A DNA stretch of 36,049 nt from Planctomycetota bacterium (GTDB lineage: Bacteria > Planctomycetota > UBA1135 > JAKEFM01), in assembly GCA_022616055.1 (NCBI GenBank), contig JAKEFM010000238.1, positions 1 through 36,049 of the forward strand, read 5' to 3'. Each line of letters opens with the position of its first letter. Position 1 is the first letter of the stretch. Position numbers and translations under genes: made by a program. Shown here one piece after another: positions 8,026 through 22,006 of the stretch. Under the pieces are notes generated by a model, which saw only the letters and a list, made by a program, of their open reading frames with translations, had not been told where the DNA came from and made no database searches.

Positions 8026-8050
8026 CCCTTGCGCCGGCGAACGTGCGAGC

Positions 8051-8124
8051 GCGGGCGTAGCTCAATGGTAGAGCTCGAGCCTTCCAAGCTCGCTACGTGG
8101 GTTCGATTCCCATCGCCCGCTCCA
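8051..8124 (+). tRNA. tRNA-Gly (UCC)
   Basis: The acceptor stem GCGGGCG pairs with CGCCCGC, followed by T and an encoded CCA. The anticodon stem CGAGC/GCTCG encloses CTTCCAA, with the anticodon TCC at 8083-8085. The T loop is TTCGATT. Confidence 0.96.
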
Positions 8125-8177
8125 GGTCGGCCGACCGCGACGACCCCCTTTCCGCGCCCGAGGCGGGGGGGGGGGAA

Positions 8178-8253
8178 GCTGGTGTAGCTCAGCCGGTAGA
8201 GCACCTCCTTGGTAAGGAGGAGGTCACGGGTTCGATTCCCGTCACCAGCTCCA
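8178..8253 (+). tRNA. tRNA-Thr (GGU)
   Basis: The acceptor stem GCTGGTG pairs with CACCAGC, followed by T and an encoded CCA. The anticodon stem CCTCC/GGAGG encloses TTGGTAA, with the anticodon GGT at 8211-8213. It is the last tRNA before tuf, 75 nt upstream of the EF-Tu start. A run of 11 G lies just before it. Confidence 0.96.
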
Positions 8254-8328
8254 TCGACGCGGGGAGTCCCCCCAGGAGCAGGCCTCGGCGACGGCGAAGA
8301 CGAGAATCGGACATCGGAGAAACGGAAC

Positions 8329-9534
<1,206 letters not shown>

Positions 9535-9607
9535 GGCCCGGCCGGGGGGGCCCCGCGGGCCCCGCCGGAGGGGGGGCGAGGCCTTGAAGCTCGCCCCCGC
9601 CTGAAGA

Positions 9608-9766
9608 ATGAAGAACAAGGAACGGTACGTCTTCCTCGAGTGCCCCGACTGCGGGGAGCGCAATTACACGACGTTCAAGCGCCAGAAGAGCCCCTACAAG
9701 CTCGAGAAGCGCAAGTTCTGCCGGCGCTGCCGCAAGCACACCGCGCACAAGGAAAAGAAGCTCTAG
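9608..9766 (+). CDS. rpmG: Ribosomal protein bL33
   Basis: This is a 52-residue 50S subunit protein. It has the four-cysteine zinc-binding form, with C12-x2-C15 and C38-x2-C41 in ECPDCGERNY and FCRRCRKHTA. The ending (HTAHKEKKL) is typical of bL33. The ATG follows only a weak GAAGA purine stretch. It sits in its conserved place between tuf and secE; the tRNA-Trp often found in this interval in other bacteria is not here. Confidence 0.95.
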   Translation: MKNKERYVFLECPDCGERNYTTFKRQKSPYKLEKRKFCRRCRKHTAHKEKKL

Positions 9767-9771
9767 GACCG

Positions 9772-10215
9772 ATGTTCCGCCGCCACCGCCCCGCCGAAGG
9801 CCACCTCGCGCGGACCCTCGCCGCGTGGGCCCTCACCGCCTTCGCGGTCTACGGGTGCGTGAGCCTCCACCGCAGCGCGCAGGGGTGGGGGGTCGGGTGG
9901 CGGACCCCGCTCGGCGACGCGAGCCTCCCGGTCCTCGGCGTGGGACTCTCCCCGGCATTCCTCCTCGCCTCGGTCGTCTTCGTCGCCTCCTTCGTCGCGA
10001 TCCGGATCTACCTCGAGCGCCCGCGCGTGGCCGACCTCCTCATCTCGACGGAGGAGGAGATGCGGCGCGTCACCTGGCCCTCCACCTCCGACGTCGTCGA
10101 CTCCTCCCTCGTCGTGATCGCGACCGTCGTCGTGCTCGGCGTCTTCCTCGCCGGGTCGGACGCGCTCCTCGGCTCGGTCTTCCGCTTCCTCCTCTTCCCC
10201 GGGGCGGCGAAGTGA
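9772..10215 (+). CDS. secE: Preprotein translocase subunit SecE
   Basis: SecE is the essential clamp subunit of the SecYEG channel in the inner membrane. The 147-residue protein has the conserved cytoplasmic amphipathic segment and hinge (EEEMRRVTWPSTSDVVDSS) followed by the C-terminal membrane helix (about 115-140). Two further hydrophobic segments precede it, at about 15-33 and 60-82, so it is a three-helix SecE as in E. coli rather than the short single-helix form. The ATG is 5 nt after the rpmG stop. Its stop overlaps the nusG GTG start, the normal secE-nusG pairing. Confidence 0.93.
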   Translation: MFRRHRPAEGHLARTLAAWALTAFAVYGCVSLHRSAQGWGVGWRTPLGDASLPVLGVGLSPAFLLASVVFVASFVAIRIYLERPRVADLLISTEEEMRRVTWPSTSDVVDSSLVVIATVVVLGVFLAGSDALLGSVFRFLLFPGAAK

Positions 10216-10766
10216 CGCACCGCTGGTACGTCATCCGGGTCCAGGCGGGCCGCGAGGAGCGGATCCGGGAGAACCTCCTGCGCCGGCTGAAGGCCGAGGC
10301 GCTCGAGGACCGGATCACGCAGGTCCTCGTCCCCTTCGAGCGGGTGACGGAGATCAAGAACGGCAAGAAGCGCGTCACCCAGCGCAAGATCTACCCCGGC
10401 TACCTCATGATCGAGGCGGAGCTCGACGACACCCAGGACGAGCGGACTCAGCGCGTCCGCGGCGTGCTGCGGGAGACGCCCGGCTTCGGGGACTTCGTCG
10501 GCGGGCGCAGCGAGAAGCCCGTCCCGATGGGGGACGAGGAGGTGCGCAAGATCCTCGGGCAGATGGAGCGCTCCGAGGAGAGCCCGCGCCTGGCGATCGG
10601 GTTCCAGAAGGGGGACACCGTCAAGGTGAAGGAGGGGCCGTTCGAGGGGTTCGACGGGACGGTCGAGGAGGTGAACACGCAGAAGGGGACCGTGCGCGTG
10701 ATCGTGACGATCTTCGGCCGGGCCACCTCGGTCGAGCTCGAGTACTGGCAGGTGGAGCCGGTCTAG
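10212..10766 (+). CDS. nusG: Transcription termination/antitermination factor NusG
   Basis: NusG binds RNA polymerase through its N-terminal NGN domain and links it to Rho or to ribosomal protein S10 through its KOW domain. The 184-residue protein begins [16 protein letters not shown] and contains the NGN core ending near [10 protein letters not shown] and [12 protein letters not shown]. The C-terminal KOW domain ([19 protein letters not shown] and onward, about 130-184) is complete. The GTG start overlaps the secE stop as GTGA. The gene is followed by the L11-L1 genes in the standard arrangement. Confidence 0.97.
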   Translation: MTHRWYVIRVQAGREERIRENLLRRLKAEALEDRITQVLVPFERVTEIKNGKKRVTQRKIYPGYLMIEAELDDTQDERTQRVRGVLRETPGFGDFVGGRSEKPVPMGDEEVRKILGQMERSEESPRLAIGFQKGDTVKVKEGPFEGFDGTVEEVNTQKGTVRVIVTIFGRATSVELEYWQVEPV

Positions 10767-10797
10767 GGGAAGGGGAGCGGTCGAGGAAGGGACGACG

Positions 10798-11226
10798 ATG
10801 GCGACGAAGGAGATCTCCGCGAAGGTGAAGCTGCAGTGCCCCGGCGGCCAGGCGACTCCCGCCCCCCCGGTGGGGCCGGCCCTCGGCGCCCACGGGGTGA
10901 ACATCGGGGAGTTCGTCCGCCGGTTCAACGACGCGACGAAGGACGCCGCGGGGATGACGATCCCCGTCGAGGTGACGATCTACAAGGACCGGACCTTCAC
11001 GTTCATCACGAAATCCCCCCCCGCCGGCGTCCTCCTCAAGAAGGCGGCGGGGATCGCGACCTCGACCGGCACGCCCGGCCGCGAGGTCGCCGGGAAGGTG
11101 ACGCACCAGCAGGTCGAGGAGATCGCGCGTCTCAAGATGAAGGACCTGAACGCCCGCTCGCTGCCGGCCGCCTGCCGGATCATCGAGGGGACGGCCCGCG
11201 CGGCGGGCATCCAGGTGGAAGGATGA
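10798..11226 (+). CDS. rplK: Ribosomal protein uL11
   Basis: This 142-residue 50S protein forms the GTPase-associated stalk base with 23S rRNA. Diagnostic stretches are [19 protein letters not shown] in the N-terminal domain, [14 protein letters not shown] in the linker, and the rRNA-binding C-terminal end [14 protein letters not shown] good AGGAAGG Shine-Dalgarno lies before the ATG. Its stop overlaps the rplA start as ATGA, consistent with the translational coupling by which L1 regulates the L11-L1 pair in E. coli. I did not identify an L1-binding leader hairpin with confidence. Confidence 0.97.
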   Translation: MATKEISAKVKLQCPGGQATPAPPVGPALGAHGVNIGEFVRRFNDATKDAAGMTIPVEVTIYKDRTFTFITKSPPAGVLLKKAAGIATSTGTPGREVAGKVTHQQVEEIARLKMKDLNARSLPAACRIIEGTARAAGIQVEG

Positions 11227-11918
11227 GCAAGCCCGATCTCTCCCACGGCAAGCGCTACCGCAAGAGCGCGAAGGCGGTCGTGCCCGACCGGCTCTACCCC
11301 CTCCCGGAGGCGGTCCGGCTCCTCCAGACGTTCGAGCCGGCGAAGTTCGACGAGACGGTCGACCTCGCCATCCACCTCGGGATCGACCCGAAGAAGACCG
11401 ACCAGCTCCTGCGCGGGGCGGTCTCCCTGCCGCGCGGCCTCGGCCGCACGGTCCGGGTGGCGGTCTTCGCCGAGGGGGACGCGGCCGGCTCGGCGAAGGA
11501 CGCGGGGGCCGACTTCGTCGGGTCGGAGGACCTCGCGAAGAAGGTCCTCGGCGGGTGGACCGACTTCGACATCGCGATCGCCCACCCCGACCAGATGAAG
11601 GTCGTCGGCCGCCTCGGCAAGGTCCTCGGCCCGCAGGGGAAGATGCCCTCCCCGAAGTCGGGGACGGTCACCCCCGAGGTGGGGCAGGCGGTCCGCGAGT
11701 TCAAGGCGGGGAAGGTCGAGTTCCGCACGGACGCCGGCGGGAACGTGCACGCCCCGGTGGGGAAGCGCTCCTTCCCCGCGGAGCACCTGGTCGAGAACGT
11801 GACGGCCCTCCTCGATCACCTCCGGGCGATGCGCCCGGCGGCGGTGAAGGGGGTCTTCTTCTCGAAGGTCGTCCTCTCCTCGACGATGAGCCCCGCCGTC
11901 CTCGTCGAGGTCGCCTAG
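11223..11918 (+). CDS. rplA: Ribosomal protein uL1
   Basis: L1 forms the mobile stalk at the E site of the 50S subunit and is a translational repressor of its own operon in many bacteria. The 231-residue length is standard. The central signature [20 protein letters not shown] and the C-terminal rRNA-binding segment [21 protein letters not shown] are clear. The ATG start overlaps the rplK stop by four bases. The stop TAG is immediately followed by the rplJ Shine-Dalgarno. Confidence 0.97.
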   Translation: MSKPDLSHGKRYRKSAKAVVPDRLYPLPEAVRLLQTFEPAKFDETVDLAIHLGIDPKKTDQLLRGAVSLPRGLGRTVRVAVFAEGDAAGSAKDAGADFVGSEDLAKKVLGGWTDFDIAIAHPDQMKVVGRLGKVLGPQGKMPSPKSGTVTPEVGQAVREFKAGKVEFRTDAGGNVHAPVGKRSFPAEHLVENVTALLDHLRAMRPAAVKGVFFSKVVLSSTMSPAVLVEVA

Positions 11919-11928
11919 GAGGGAGCCG

Positions 11929-12507
11929 GTGCCGAACCTCGTCAAGCAGAGGATGGCCGGGGAGCTCGACCGGCTCGCCGCCGGGCGCTCCTCGTTCCTC
12001 TTCCTCGGGACCCACGGGCTCACCGTCCAAGAGGCGACGAACCTCCGGGCCGCCCTCGGGGAGTGGAACCTGCGCCTGCGCGTCGTCCGGAACACCCTCG
12101 CCGCGCGGACGTTCCGCGAGCGGGGGCTCGACGCCGCGGCGTTCCTGCGCGGGCCGACCGCGCTCATCGCGACGGACGAGGCGGGCGTCCTCGCCGGCGC
12201 GCGGGTCCTCGTCGAGGCGAAGAAGCGCCTCCCGAAGCTCGAGCTGCGCGGCGGATTCCTCGAGGAGCGAAGCATCACGGCGGGGGACCTCGCCGGCCTC
12301 GCCTCGATCCCGACGCGCGAGGTCCTCCTCGCCCGGACCCTCGGGTCGATCCTCGGCCCGGCGACCGCCGTCGCCTCGCTCCTCGCCTCGACCCTGTCGG
12401 TCCCGGCGCGGCTCGCGGCGGCGCACGAGCGGAAGCGGGAGGAATCGGAGCCCAAGAAGGAAGCGGAGCCCAAGCCTCCGGAATCGGCGGGCGCCCCCGC
12501 CCCCTAG
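11929..12507 (+). CDS. rplJ: Ribosomal protein uL10
   Basis: L10 anchors the L7/L12 dimers to the stalk base. The 192-residue protein starts at a GTG with AGGAGG (11917-11922) placed 6 nt upstream and overlapping the rplA stop. The N-terminal rRNA-binding domain ([31 protein letters not shown]) is followed by the C-terminal L7/L12-binding helix (about 140-170). It ends in a short charged, Pro-rich tail ([20 protein letters not shown]) that is longer than usual. About 109 nt separate it from rplL; that spacer is GC-rich but I assign no element in it. Confidence 0.95.
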   Translation: MPNLVKQRMAGELDRLAAGRSSFLFLGTHGLTVQEATNLRAALGEWNLRLRVVRNTLAARTFRERGLDAAAFLRGPTALIATDEAGVLAGARVLVEAKKRLPKLELRGGFLEERSITAGDLAGLASIPTREVLLARTLGSILGPATAVASLLASTLSVPARLAAAHERKREESEPKKEAEPKPPESAGAPAP

Positions 12508-12616
12508 CGGGCGCGCCGCCGGTGCGGGCGCGGCCCCCGCACGGCGCACTCGTGAGCGGCCGCGCGCCTCCCGGCCCGGAAGGGGGGGAGGCTTCCGAGA
12601 AACGGAGTCGACGAAC

Positions 12617-13021
12617 ATGACCGAGACGACGACGAAGAGCTGGAGCCCCGAGGTCGAGGAGCTCCTGCGGAAGTTCGAGTCGATGACCCTCCTCCAGCTG
12701 AAGGAGTTCAAGGAGGCCTACGAGGCGAGGTTCGGCGTCCAGGCCGTGGCCGCGGCGATGGTCGCGCCGGCGGCGGGCGGCGGCGCCCCCGCGGCCGCGA
12801 AGGAGGAGAAGACCTCCTTCGACGTGATCCTCGAGTCGGCCGGGGCGAACAAGATCAACACGATCAAGGTCGTCCGGGCCCTGACGAACCTCGGCCTCAA
12901 GGAGGCGAAGGACTTGGTCGACGGCGCCCCGAAGCCCGTGAAGACCGGTCTCTCGAAGGAGGAGGCCGAGAAGGCGAAGAAGGCGCTCGAAGAGGCGGGC
13001 GCGACGGCGAAGCTCCAGTAG
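12617..13021 (+). CDS. rplL: Ribosomal protein bL12 (L7/L12)
   Basis: This is the multicopy stalk protein that recruits and activates translational GTPases. The 134-residue protein has the N-terminal dimerisation helices ([20 protein letters not shown]), an Ala/Pro/Gly hinge (about 43-63) and the C-terminal factor-binding domain starting [20 protein letters not shown], with the conserved [17 protein letters not shown]. An AACGGAG purine tract lies before the ATG. The length is slightly above the common 120-130. Confidence 0.97.
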   Translation: MTETTTKSWSPEVEELLRKFESMTLLQLKEFKEAYEARFGVQAVAAAMVAPAAGGGAPAAAKEEKTSFDVILESAGANKINTIKVVRALTNLGLKEAKDLVDGAPKPVKTGLSKEEAEKAKKALEEAGATAKLQ

Positions 13022-13113
13022 GCGGCCCGCCCGACCCTTGGCCGCGGCGATCCTCCCCTCCTCCCGGCGCCGGACCCCCCTCCCCCCGGGGAGCGCCGGT
13101 CCGTTCCGGGCCG

Positions 13114-13145
13114 GGAGCCGGGGGCGGGTCCGTTCCCGCGGCTCC
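13114..13145 (+). promoter_or_regulatory. Hairpin in rplL-rpoB spacer (possible attenuator or processing site)
   Basis: GGAGCC (13114-13119) pairs with GGCTCC (13140-13145), and after a four-G bulge GCGGG pairs with CCCGC, closing a TCCGTT loop. There is no U tract, so it is not a classical terminator. In E. coli the same interval holds an attenuator and an RNase III site, which makes a comparable role plausible. In a region this GC-rich, a hairpin of this size can also arise by chance. Confidence 0.3.
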
Positions 13146-13180
13146 GCCCGGTCGTATTCCCCCCCGAGCGAGGTTCCCCG

Positions 13181-16903
<3,723 letters not shown>

Positions 16904-16914
16904 GAGGCCACCCG

Positions 16915-19900
16915 ATGGTCGAGACGACGTACGAGAAGATCAACGAGTACACCGCCGTCACGATCCGGCTCGCCTCCCCGGAGGACATCCGATCCTGGTC
17001 CTTCGGCGAGGTGAAGAAGCCCGAGACGATCAACTACCGGACCTACCGTCCGGAGAAGGACGGGCTCTTCTGCGAGCGGATCTTCGGCCCGGAGAAGGAC
17101 TGGGAGTGCTTCTGCGGGAAGTACAAGGGGATCAAGCACAAGGGGATCGTCTGCGACAAGTGCGGGGTGATGATCACCCACTCCCGCGTGCGCCGCAAAA
17201 GGATGGGGCACATCAACCTCGCCGCGCCGGTGGCCCACATCTGGTTCTTCAAGGCGATGCCCTCCCGGCTCGGGAGCCTCCTCGCGATGAAGACCTCGGC
17301 CCTCGAGCGGGTGATCTACTTCCAGGACTACGTCGTCATCGAGCCGAAGGAGACCCCCCTCAAGGAGCGCCAGCTCCTGACGGAGGACGAGTTCCGGCAG
17401 GCGCGCGCGAAGTACGGGACCGCCTTCGAGGCGGACATGGGGGCGGAGGCGGTGAAGAAGCTCCTGAAGCGCCTCCACCTCGAGAAGGTCTCCGGGACGC
17501 TGCGGGAGGAGCTGAAGACGACGAAGAGCAAGCAGCGCCAGAAGGAGATCATCAAGCGCCTGCGGACCGTCGAGATGCTGCGGGACAGCAACAACCGCCC
17601 GGAGTGGATGGTCCTCGACGTCATCCCGGTCATCCCCCCCGACCTCCGTCCCCTCGTCCTCCTCGACTCGGGGAACTTCGCGACCTCGGACCTGAACGAC
17701 CTCTACCGCCGGCTGATCAACCGCAACAACCGCCTCAAGAAGCTCCTCGACCTCAACGCCCCCGAGGTGATCATCCGCAACGAGAAGCGGATGCTCCAGC
17801 AGTCGGTCGACGCCCTGTTCGACAACGGGCGGTGCCGGCGCCCCGTGCTCGGCTCGAGCAACCGGCCGCTGAAGAGCCTGACCGACATGATCAAGGGGAA
17901 GCAGGGGCGGTTCCGCGAGAACCTCCTCGGCAAGCGCGTCGACTACTCCGCGCGCTCCGTCATCGTCGTCGGGCCGGAGCTGAAGCTCCACCAGTGCGGG
18001 CTGCCGAAGTCGATCGCGCTCGAGCTCTTCCAGCCCTTCATCATCCGGCGCCTGAAGGAGCTCAACCTCGCCGACACGATCAAGTCGGCGAAGAAGATGA
18101 TCGAGCGCCGGGAGGCGGAGGTCTTCGACATCCTCGAGGAGGTGATCAAGGACCACCCCGTCCTCCTGAACCGCGCCCCCACGCTCCACCGGATGGGGAT
18201 CCAGGCCTTCGAGCCGGTCCTCATCGAGGGGAACGCGATCAAGATCCACCCCCTCGTCTGCACCCCCTACAACGCCGACTTCGACGGGGACCAGATGGCG
18301 GTCCACCTCCCCCTCTCCTACGAGGCGCAGGTGGAGGCCTCGACCCTGATGCTCGCGACGAACAACATCTTCTCCCCGGCGCACGGGGGCCCGATCATCG
18401 CCCCCTCGCAGGACATCGTGCTCGGGTGCCACTACCTCACCACCGAGCGCGCCCAGTCGAAGGGGGAGGGTCGGGTCTTCTCGAGCGAGGACGAGCTCTT
18501 CCTCGCCTACGCCCACGGGCCGGTCGAGACCCACGCGCGCGTGCGCGTGCGCTTCGAGCCGGGGACCTGCGTGCGCGTCGATCCCTCGGGACGCGAGGCG
18601 ATCGTCGGCCCCGACGGCCGCATCCCCGCCCCCGACGGCAAGCGGGTCCTCGTCGAGACGACCGTCGGCCGGGCGATCTTCAACGACTCCCTCCCGGCGG
18701 GGATGCCCTACTACAACTACGAGCTCGACAAGAAGACCCTCTCGGCGGTGATCTACGACTGCCACCGCCTCCTCGGCCGGGAGGAGACGCTGCGGCTGCT
18801 CGACGACGTCAAGGACCTCGGCTTCAAGGCGGCCACCCGCGCGGGGCTGTCGATCTCGAAGAACGACATGAAGGTCCCCGAGTCGAAGTCGGACATCATC
18901 GCGAAGACGGAGAAGGAGGTCGACCGGATCGAGACCTTCTACCGGAACGGGATCATCACGGAGGGGGAGCGCTACAACAAGATCATCGACCAGTGGACGG
19001 CGGCCCGCGAGCGCGTCGGGGAGGACATGATGCGGGCGATGAAGGAGGACGCCCGCGGCGGGAAGCCGTACCTGAACCCGATCTACGCGATGGTCCGCTC
19101 CTCGGCGCGCGGCTCGATCGAGCAGATCCGCCAGATCGCCGGGATGCGCGGGCTGATGGCGAAGCCCTCCGGCAAGATCATCGAGACGCCGATCCGGGCG
19201 AACTTCCGCGAGGGGCTGCGCGTCCTCGAGTACTTCTCCTCGACCCACGGGGCGCGCAAGGGGCTCGCGGACACGGCGCTCAAGACCGCCGACTCGGGCT
19301 ACCTGACGCGCAAGCTCGCCGACGTCGCCCAGAACGTCGTCATCACGGTCCGGGACTGCGGCACCCCCAACGGGATCCCGAAGGAGGCGATCCACAAGGG
19401 GGAGAAGGTCGCCGTCTCCCTCACCCAGGCGATCCGGGGGCGCGTCGCGCGCCAGGCGATCGTCGACGTCGTCACCGACGAGGTCATCGTCCGGGAGAAC
19501 GACCTCCTGACGGAGGAGATCGCGCGGCGGATCGAGGACATGAAGTTCCCGAAGATCTTCGTCCGCTCCCCGCTCACCTGCGAGGCCTCCCTCGGCGTCT
19601 GCGCGCTGTGCTACGGGATGGACCTCTCCCGCGGCGACCTCGCCGAGGACGGGCTCGCCGTCGGGATCATCGCGGCCCAGTCGATCGGGGAGCCGGGCAC
19701 CCAGCTCACGATGCGGACCTTCCACGTCGGGGGGACGGCCTCGCGCACGGTCGAGGAGTCGGAGATCCGGTCCCGCCGCTCGGGTGTCGTCCGCCTGACC
19801 GATTCGACCTCGATCGTCGAGGGGGTGAAGGGGAAGGCCCCCGTCGTCCTCAAGCGGAACGTCGAGTTCGTGATCTACGACAAGCGGGACCGGGAGCTCG

Positions 19901-21072
19901 ACCGCTACACGATCCCCTACGGGGCGGAACTCCTCGTCCCCGAGGGGAAGGAGGTGAAGGAGCGGGAGGTCCTCGCGCGATGGGACCCCCACCACGTGCC
20001 GATCCTCGCGGACAAGGAGGGGAAGGTCACCTTCGAGGACGTCGTCGAGGGGCGCACGATGAAGGTCGAGCGCGAGGCGGGGGGGATGCCGCGCAAGGTC
20101 ATCATCGAGCACAAGGGGGACCTCCACCCGCAGATCGTCCTCGTCGACGAGAAGGGCGCGCCGGTCGCCGTCTACCCGCTCCCCGAGCGCGCCTACATCG
20201 AGGTCGAGGACGCCGACCCGATCGAGGCGGGGGCGCTCCTGGCGAAGACCCCGCGGGAGATCTCCGGCACGCAGGACATCACGGGGGGCCTGCCGCGCGT
20301 GACGGAGCTCTTCGAGGCGAGGAAGCCGAAGGAGCCCGCCGTCATCTCCGAGATCGACGGCCTGGTCGAGCTCGGGGAGAAGCGCCGCGGCAAGCGCACG
20401 ATCCTCGCCACCGACCCCGAGTCGGGGATCACCCGCGAGCACCTGGTCCCCCAGGGCAAGCACCTGCGGGTCCACAAGGGGGACCGGGTCCGCGCCGGCG
20501 AGCCCCTCGTCGAGGGGCCCCTCGTCCCCCACGACATCCTCCGGATCTCGGGGGAGGAGTCGGTCCAGCAGTACCTCCTGCGCGAGGTCCAGGCGGTCTA
20601 CCGCTCCCAGGGGGTCACGATCGACGACAAGCACATCGAGATCATCCTCGCCCAGATGATGCGGAAGGTGCAGGTCGACGACCCGGGCGAGTCGGTCTTC
20701 CTCCCCGGCGCGGTCGTCGACCGCTTCGCGTTCCGGGGGGAGAACGAGCGCCTGAAGAAGGAGAAGGGGAAGCCCGCCCTCGGGAAGACCCTCCTCCTCG
20801 GGATCACGAAGGCCGCCCTCCAGAGCGAGTCGTTCATCTCCGCCGCCTCCTTCCAGGAGACGACGAAGGTCCTCACGGAGGCCGCCCTCGGGGCGCGGCG
20901 CGACGACCTGATCGGGCTCAAGGAGAACGTGATCCTCGGCCACCTCGTGCCGACGGGCACCGGCTTCCGGTCCCACTACCGGACGCGGGTGCGCAAGAAG
21001 ATCGAGTTCGGGCCGCTCGGGGCCCCGGAGGTCGCCGCCTCGGAGGAGATGCCGGCGGCGGCGAGCGCGTGA
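16915..21072 (+). CDS. rpoC: RNA polymerase beta' subunit
   Basis: This is the beta' subunit, 1385 residues, close to the usual 1400. The N-terminal zinc finger shows CFCGKYKG and VCDKCG. The catalytic Mg motif [12 protein letters not shown] is at residues 453-464. The bridge-helix and trigger-loop region includes [20 protein letters not shown], and the second zinc site is complete (RDCGTPNG plus [14 protein letters not shown]). AGGAGG at 16902-16907, overlapping the rpoB stop, sits 7 nt before the ATG. It ends the long tRNA-tuf-rpo unit; the next gene, rpsL, has its own candidate promoter 6 nt after the rpoC stop. Confidence 0.98.
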   Translation: MVETTYEKINEYTAVTIRLASPEDIRSWSFGEVKKPETINYRTYRPEKDGLFCERIFGPEKDWECFCGKYKGIKHKGIVCDKCGVMITHSRVRRKRMGHINLAAPVAHIWFFKAMPSRLGSLLAMKTSALERVIYFQDYVVIEPKETPLKERQLLTEDEFRQARAKYGTAFEADMGAEAVKKLLKRLHLEKVSGTLREELKTTKSKQRQKEIIKRLRTVEMLRDSNNRPEWMVLDVIPVIPPDLRPLVLLDSGNFATSDLNDLYRRLINRNNRLKKLLDLNAPEVIIRNEKRMLQQSVDALFDNGRCRRPVLGSSNRPLKSLTDMIKGKQGRFRENLLGKRVDYSARSVIVVGPELKLHQCGLPKSIALELFQPFIIRRLKELNLADTIKSAKKMIERREAEVFDILEEVIKDHPVLLNRAPTLHRMGIQAFEPVLIEGNAIKIHPLVCTPYNADFDGDQMAVHLPLSYEAQVEASTLMLATNNIFSPAHGGPIIAPSQDIVLGCHYLTTERAQSKGEGRVFSSEDELFLAYAHGPVETHARVRVRFEPGTCVRVDPSGREAIVGPDGRIPAPDGKRVLVETTVGRAIFNDSLPAGMPYYNYELDKKTLSAVIYDCHRLLGREETLRLLDDVKDLGFKAATRAGLSISKNDMKVPESKSDIIAKTEKEVDRIETFYRNGIITEGERYNKIIDQWTAARERVGEDMMRAMKEDARGGKPYLNPIYAMVRSSARGSIEQIRQIAGMRGLMAKPSGKIIETPIRANFREGLRVLEYFSSTHGARKGLADTALKTADSGYLTRKLADVAQNVVITVRDCGTPNGIPKEAIHKGEKVAVSLTQAIRGRVARQAIVDVVTDEVIVRENDLLTEEIARRIEDMKFPKIFVRSPLTCEASLGVCALCYGMDLSRGDLAEDGLAVGIIAAQSIGEPGTQLTMRTFHVGGTASRTVEESEIRSRRSGVVRLTDSTSIVEGVKGKAPVVLKRNVEFVIYDKRDRELDRYTIPYGAELLVPEGKEVKEREVLARWDPHHVPILADKEGKVTFEDVVEGRTMKVEREAGGMPRKVIIEHKGDLHPQIVLVDEKGAPVAVYPLPERAYIEVEDADPIEAGALLAKTPREISGTQDITGGLPRVTELFEARKPKEPAVISEIDGLVELGEKRRGKRTILATDPESGITREHLVPQGKHLRVHKGDRVRAGEPLVEGPLVPHDILRISGEESVQQYLLREVQAVYRSQGVTIDDKHIEIILAQMMRKVQVDDPGESVFLPGAVVDRFAFRGENERLKKEKGKPALGKTLLLGITKAALQSESFISAASFQETTKVLTEAALGARRDDLIGLKENVILGHLVPTGTGFRSHYRTRVRKKIEFGPLGAPEVAASEEMPAAASA

Positions 21073-21078
21073 GGGGCG

Positions 21079-21107
21079 TCGACGGCGAGGGCGCCGGCCC
21101 CTAGAAT
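21079..21107 (+). promoter_or_regulatory. Candidate promoter of the rpsL (str) operon
   Basis: TCGACG (21079-21084, 4 of 6), a 17-nt spacer and TAGAAT (21102-21107, 5 of 6) lie in the rpoC-rpsL gap. The predicted start near 21114 leaves only about 10 nt before the rpsL ATG. The -10 is the only AT-rich patch in the gap. The -35 is weak, so confidence is moderate. Confidence 0.5.
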
Positions 21108-21123
21108 CCTCCCCCCTTCCCCC

Positions 21124-21495
21124 ATGCCGACGATCAGCCAGCTCATCCGCCGCGGGCGACGCGGGGTCCGGCGCAAGTCGAAGTCGCCGGTCCTCGAGTC
21201 CTGCCCGCAGAAGCGCGGGGTCTGCCTCCAGGTGAAGACGATGACCCCGAAGAAGCCGAACTCCGCGCTCCGCAAGATCGCGCGGGTGCGGCTGACGAAC
21301 AACAAGGAGATCACCGCCTACATCCCGGGCGAGGGGCACAACCTCCAGGAGCACTCGATCGTCCTCGTCCGCGGGGGGCGCGTGCGGGACCTCCCGGGCG
21401 TGCGCTACCACATCATCCGCGGGACGCTCGACTCCGCCGGGGTGGAGGACCGCCGGCGCGGGCGCTCGAAGTACGGCGCGAAGCGGCCGAAGTAG
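21124..21495 (+). CDS. rpsL: Ribosomal protein uS12
   Basis: S12 lies at the decoding centre of the 30S subunit. The 123-residue protein is highly conserved: [12 protein letters not shown] at the start, [13 protein letters not shown] with both lysines of the streptomycin-sensitive type (K43, K44), [28 protein letters not shown], and the SKYGAKRPK end. There is no Shine-Dalgarno; the bases before the ATG are a C/T run, fitting a short-leader transcript from the candidate promoter just upstream. rpsG follows after 37 nt. Confidence 0.98.
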   Translation: MPTISQLIRRGRRGVRRKSKSPVLESCPQKRGVCLQVKTMTPKKPNSALRKIARVRLTNNKEITAYIPGEGHNLQEHSIVLVRGGRVRDLPGVRYHIIRGTLDSAGVEDRRRGRSKYGAKRPK

Positions 21496-21516
21496 GCCCG
21501 AAGCAGGCCCGAAGCA
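21495..21516 (+). repeat. 11-bp tandem duplication before rpsG
   Basis: GGCCCGAAGCA occurs twice back to back, starting at the last base of the rpsL stop. It is followed by GGAAGGA, which probably serves as the rpsG ribosome binding site. It looks like a local slippage duplication; I see no function. Confidence 0.7.
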
Positions 21517-21532
21517 GGAAGGACCGACCGGG

Positions 21533-22006
21533 ATGCCCCGCCACTACAAGTCGCTCGACCACCTCCTGCGGCCCGACGCCCGCTACGGGAGCCGGCTCGC
21601 CTCGAAGATCGTCAACAAGCTCATGTGGGACGGGAAGAAGACGATCGCGCAGGGGATCTTCTACCGCGCCCTCGACGAGGCGGCGAAGAAGCTCGCCGGG
21701 ACCGACCCGGTCGAGATCTTCACGCGGGCGATCGAGAACGTGAAGCCGCAGCTCGAGGTCCGCTCCCGGCGCGTCGGCGGGGCGACCTACCAGGTGCCGC
21801 GCGAAGTCAAGCGCGAGCGCCAGCAGTCCCTCGCCGTGCGCTGGATCATCGAGAACGCGCGCAAGAAGAAGGGGAAGCCGATGCACCTGCGGCTCGCCGA
21901 GGAGATCGCGGACGCGTTCAACAACACAGGCGCCTCGGTCCTCCAGAAGGAGAACATCCACAAGATGGCCGAGGCGAACAAGGCGTACTCCCACTTCGCG
22001 TGGTAG
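21533..22006 (+). CDS. rpsG: Ribosomal protein uS7
   Basis: S7 nucleates assembly of the 30S head and contacts the E-site tRNA. The 157-residue protein has the family landmarks SLDHLLRPDARYGSRLASKI, VNKLMWDGKKTIAQ, VRSRRVGGATYQVPREV and HKMAEANKAYSHFAW. GGAAGGA lies upstream of the ATG. In most bacteria fusA follows directly; here the GTG start of an SGNH hydrolase gene overlaps the last two codons instead. Confidence 0.98.
   Translation: MPRHYKSLDHLLRPDARYGSRLASKIVNKLMWDGKKTIAQGIFYRALDEAAKKLAGTDPVEIFTRAIENVKPQLEVRSRRVGGATYQVPREVKRERQQSLAVRWIIENARKKKGKPMHLRLAEEIADAFNNTGASVLQKENIHKMAEANKAYSHFAW

Noticed and set aside
8165..8175. A run of 11 G before tRNA-Thr(GGU)
   Set aside because: It is intergenic and could be a sequencing length error; it affects no feature.
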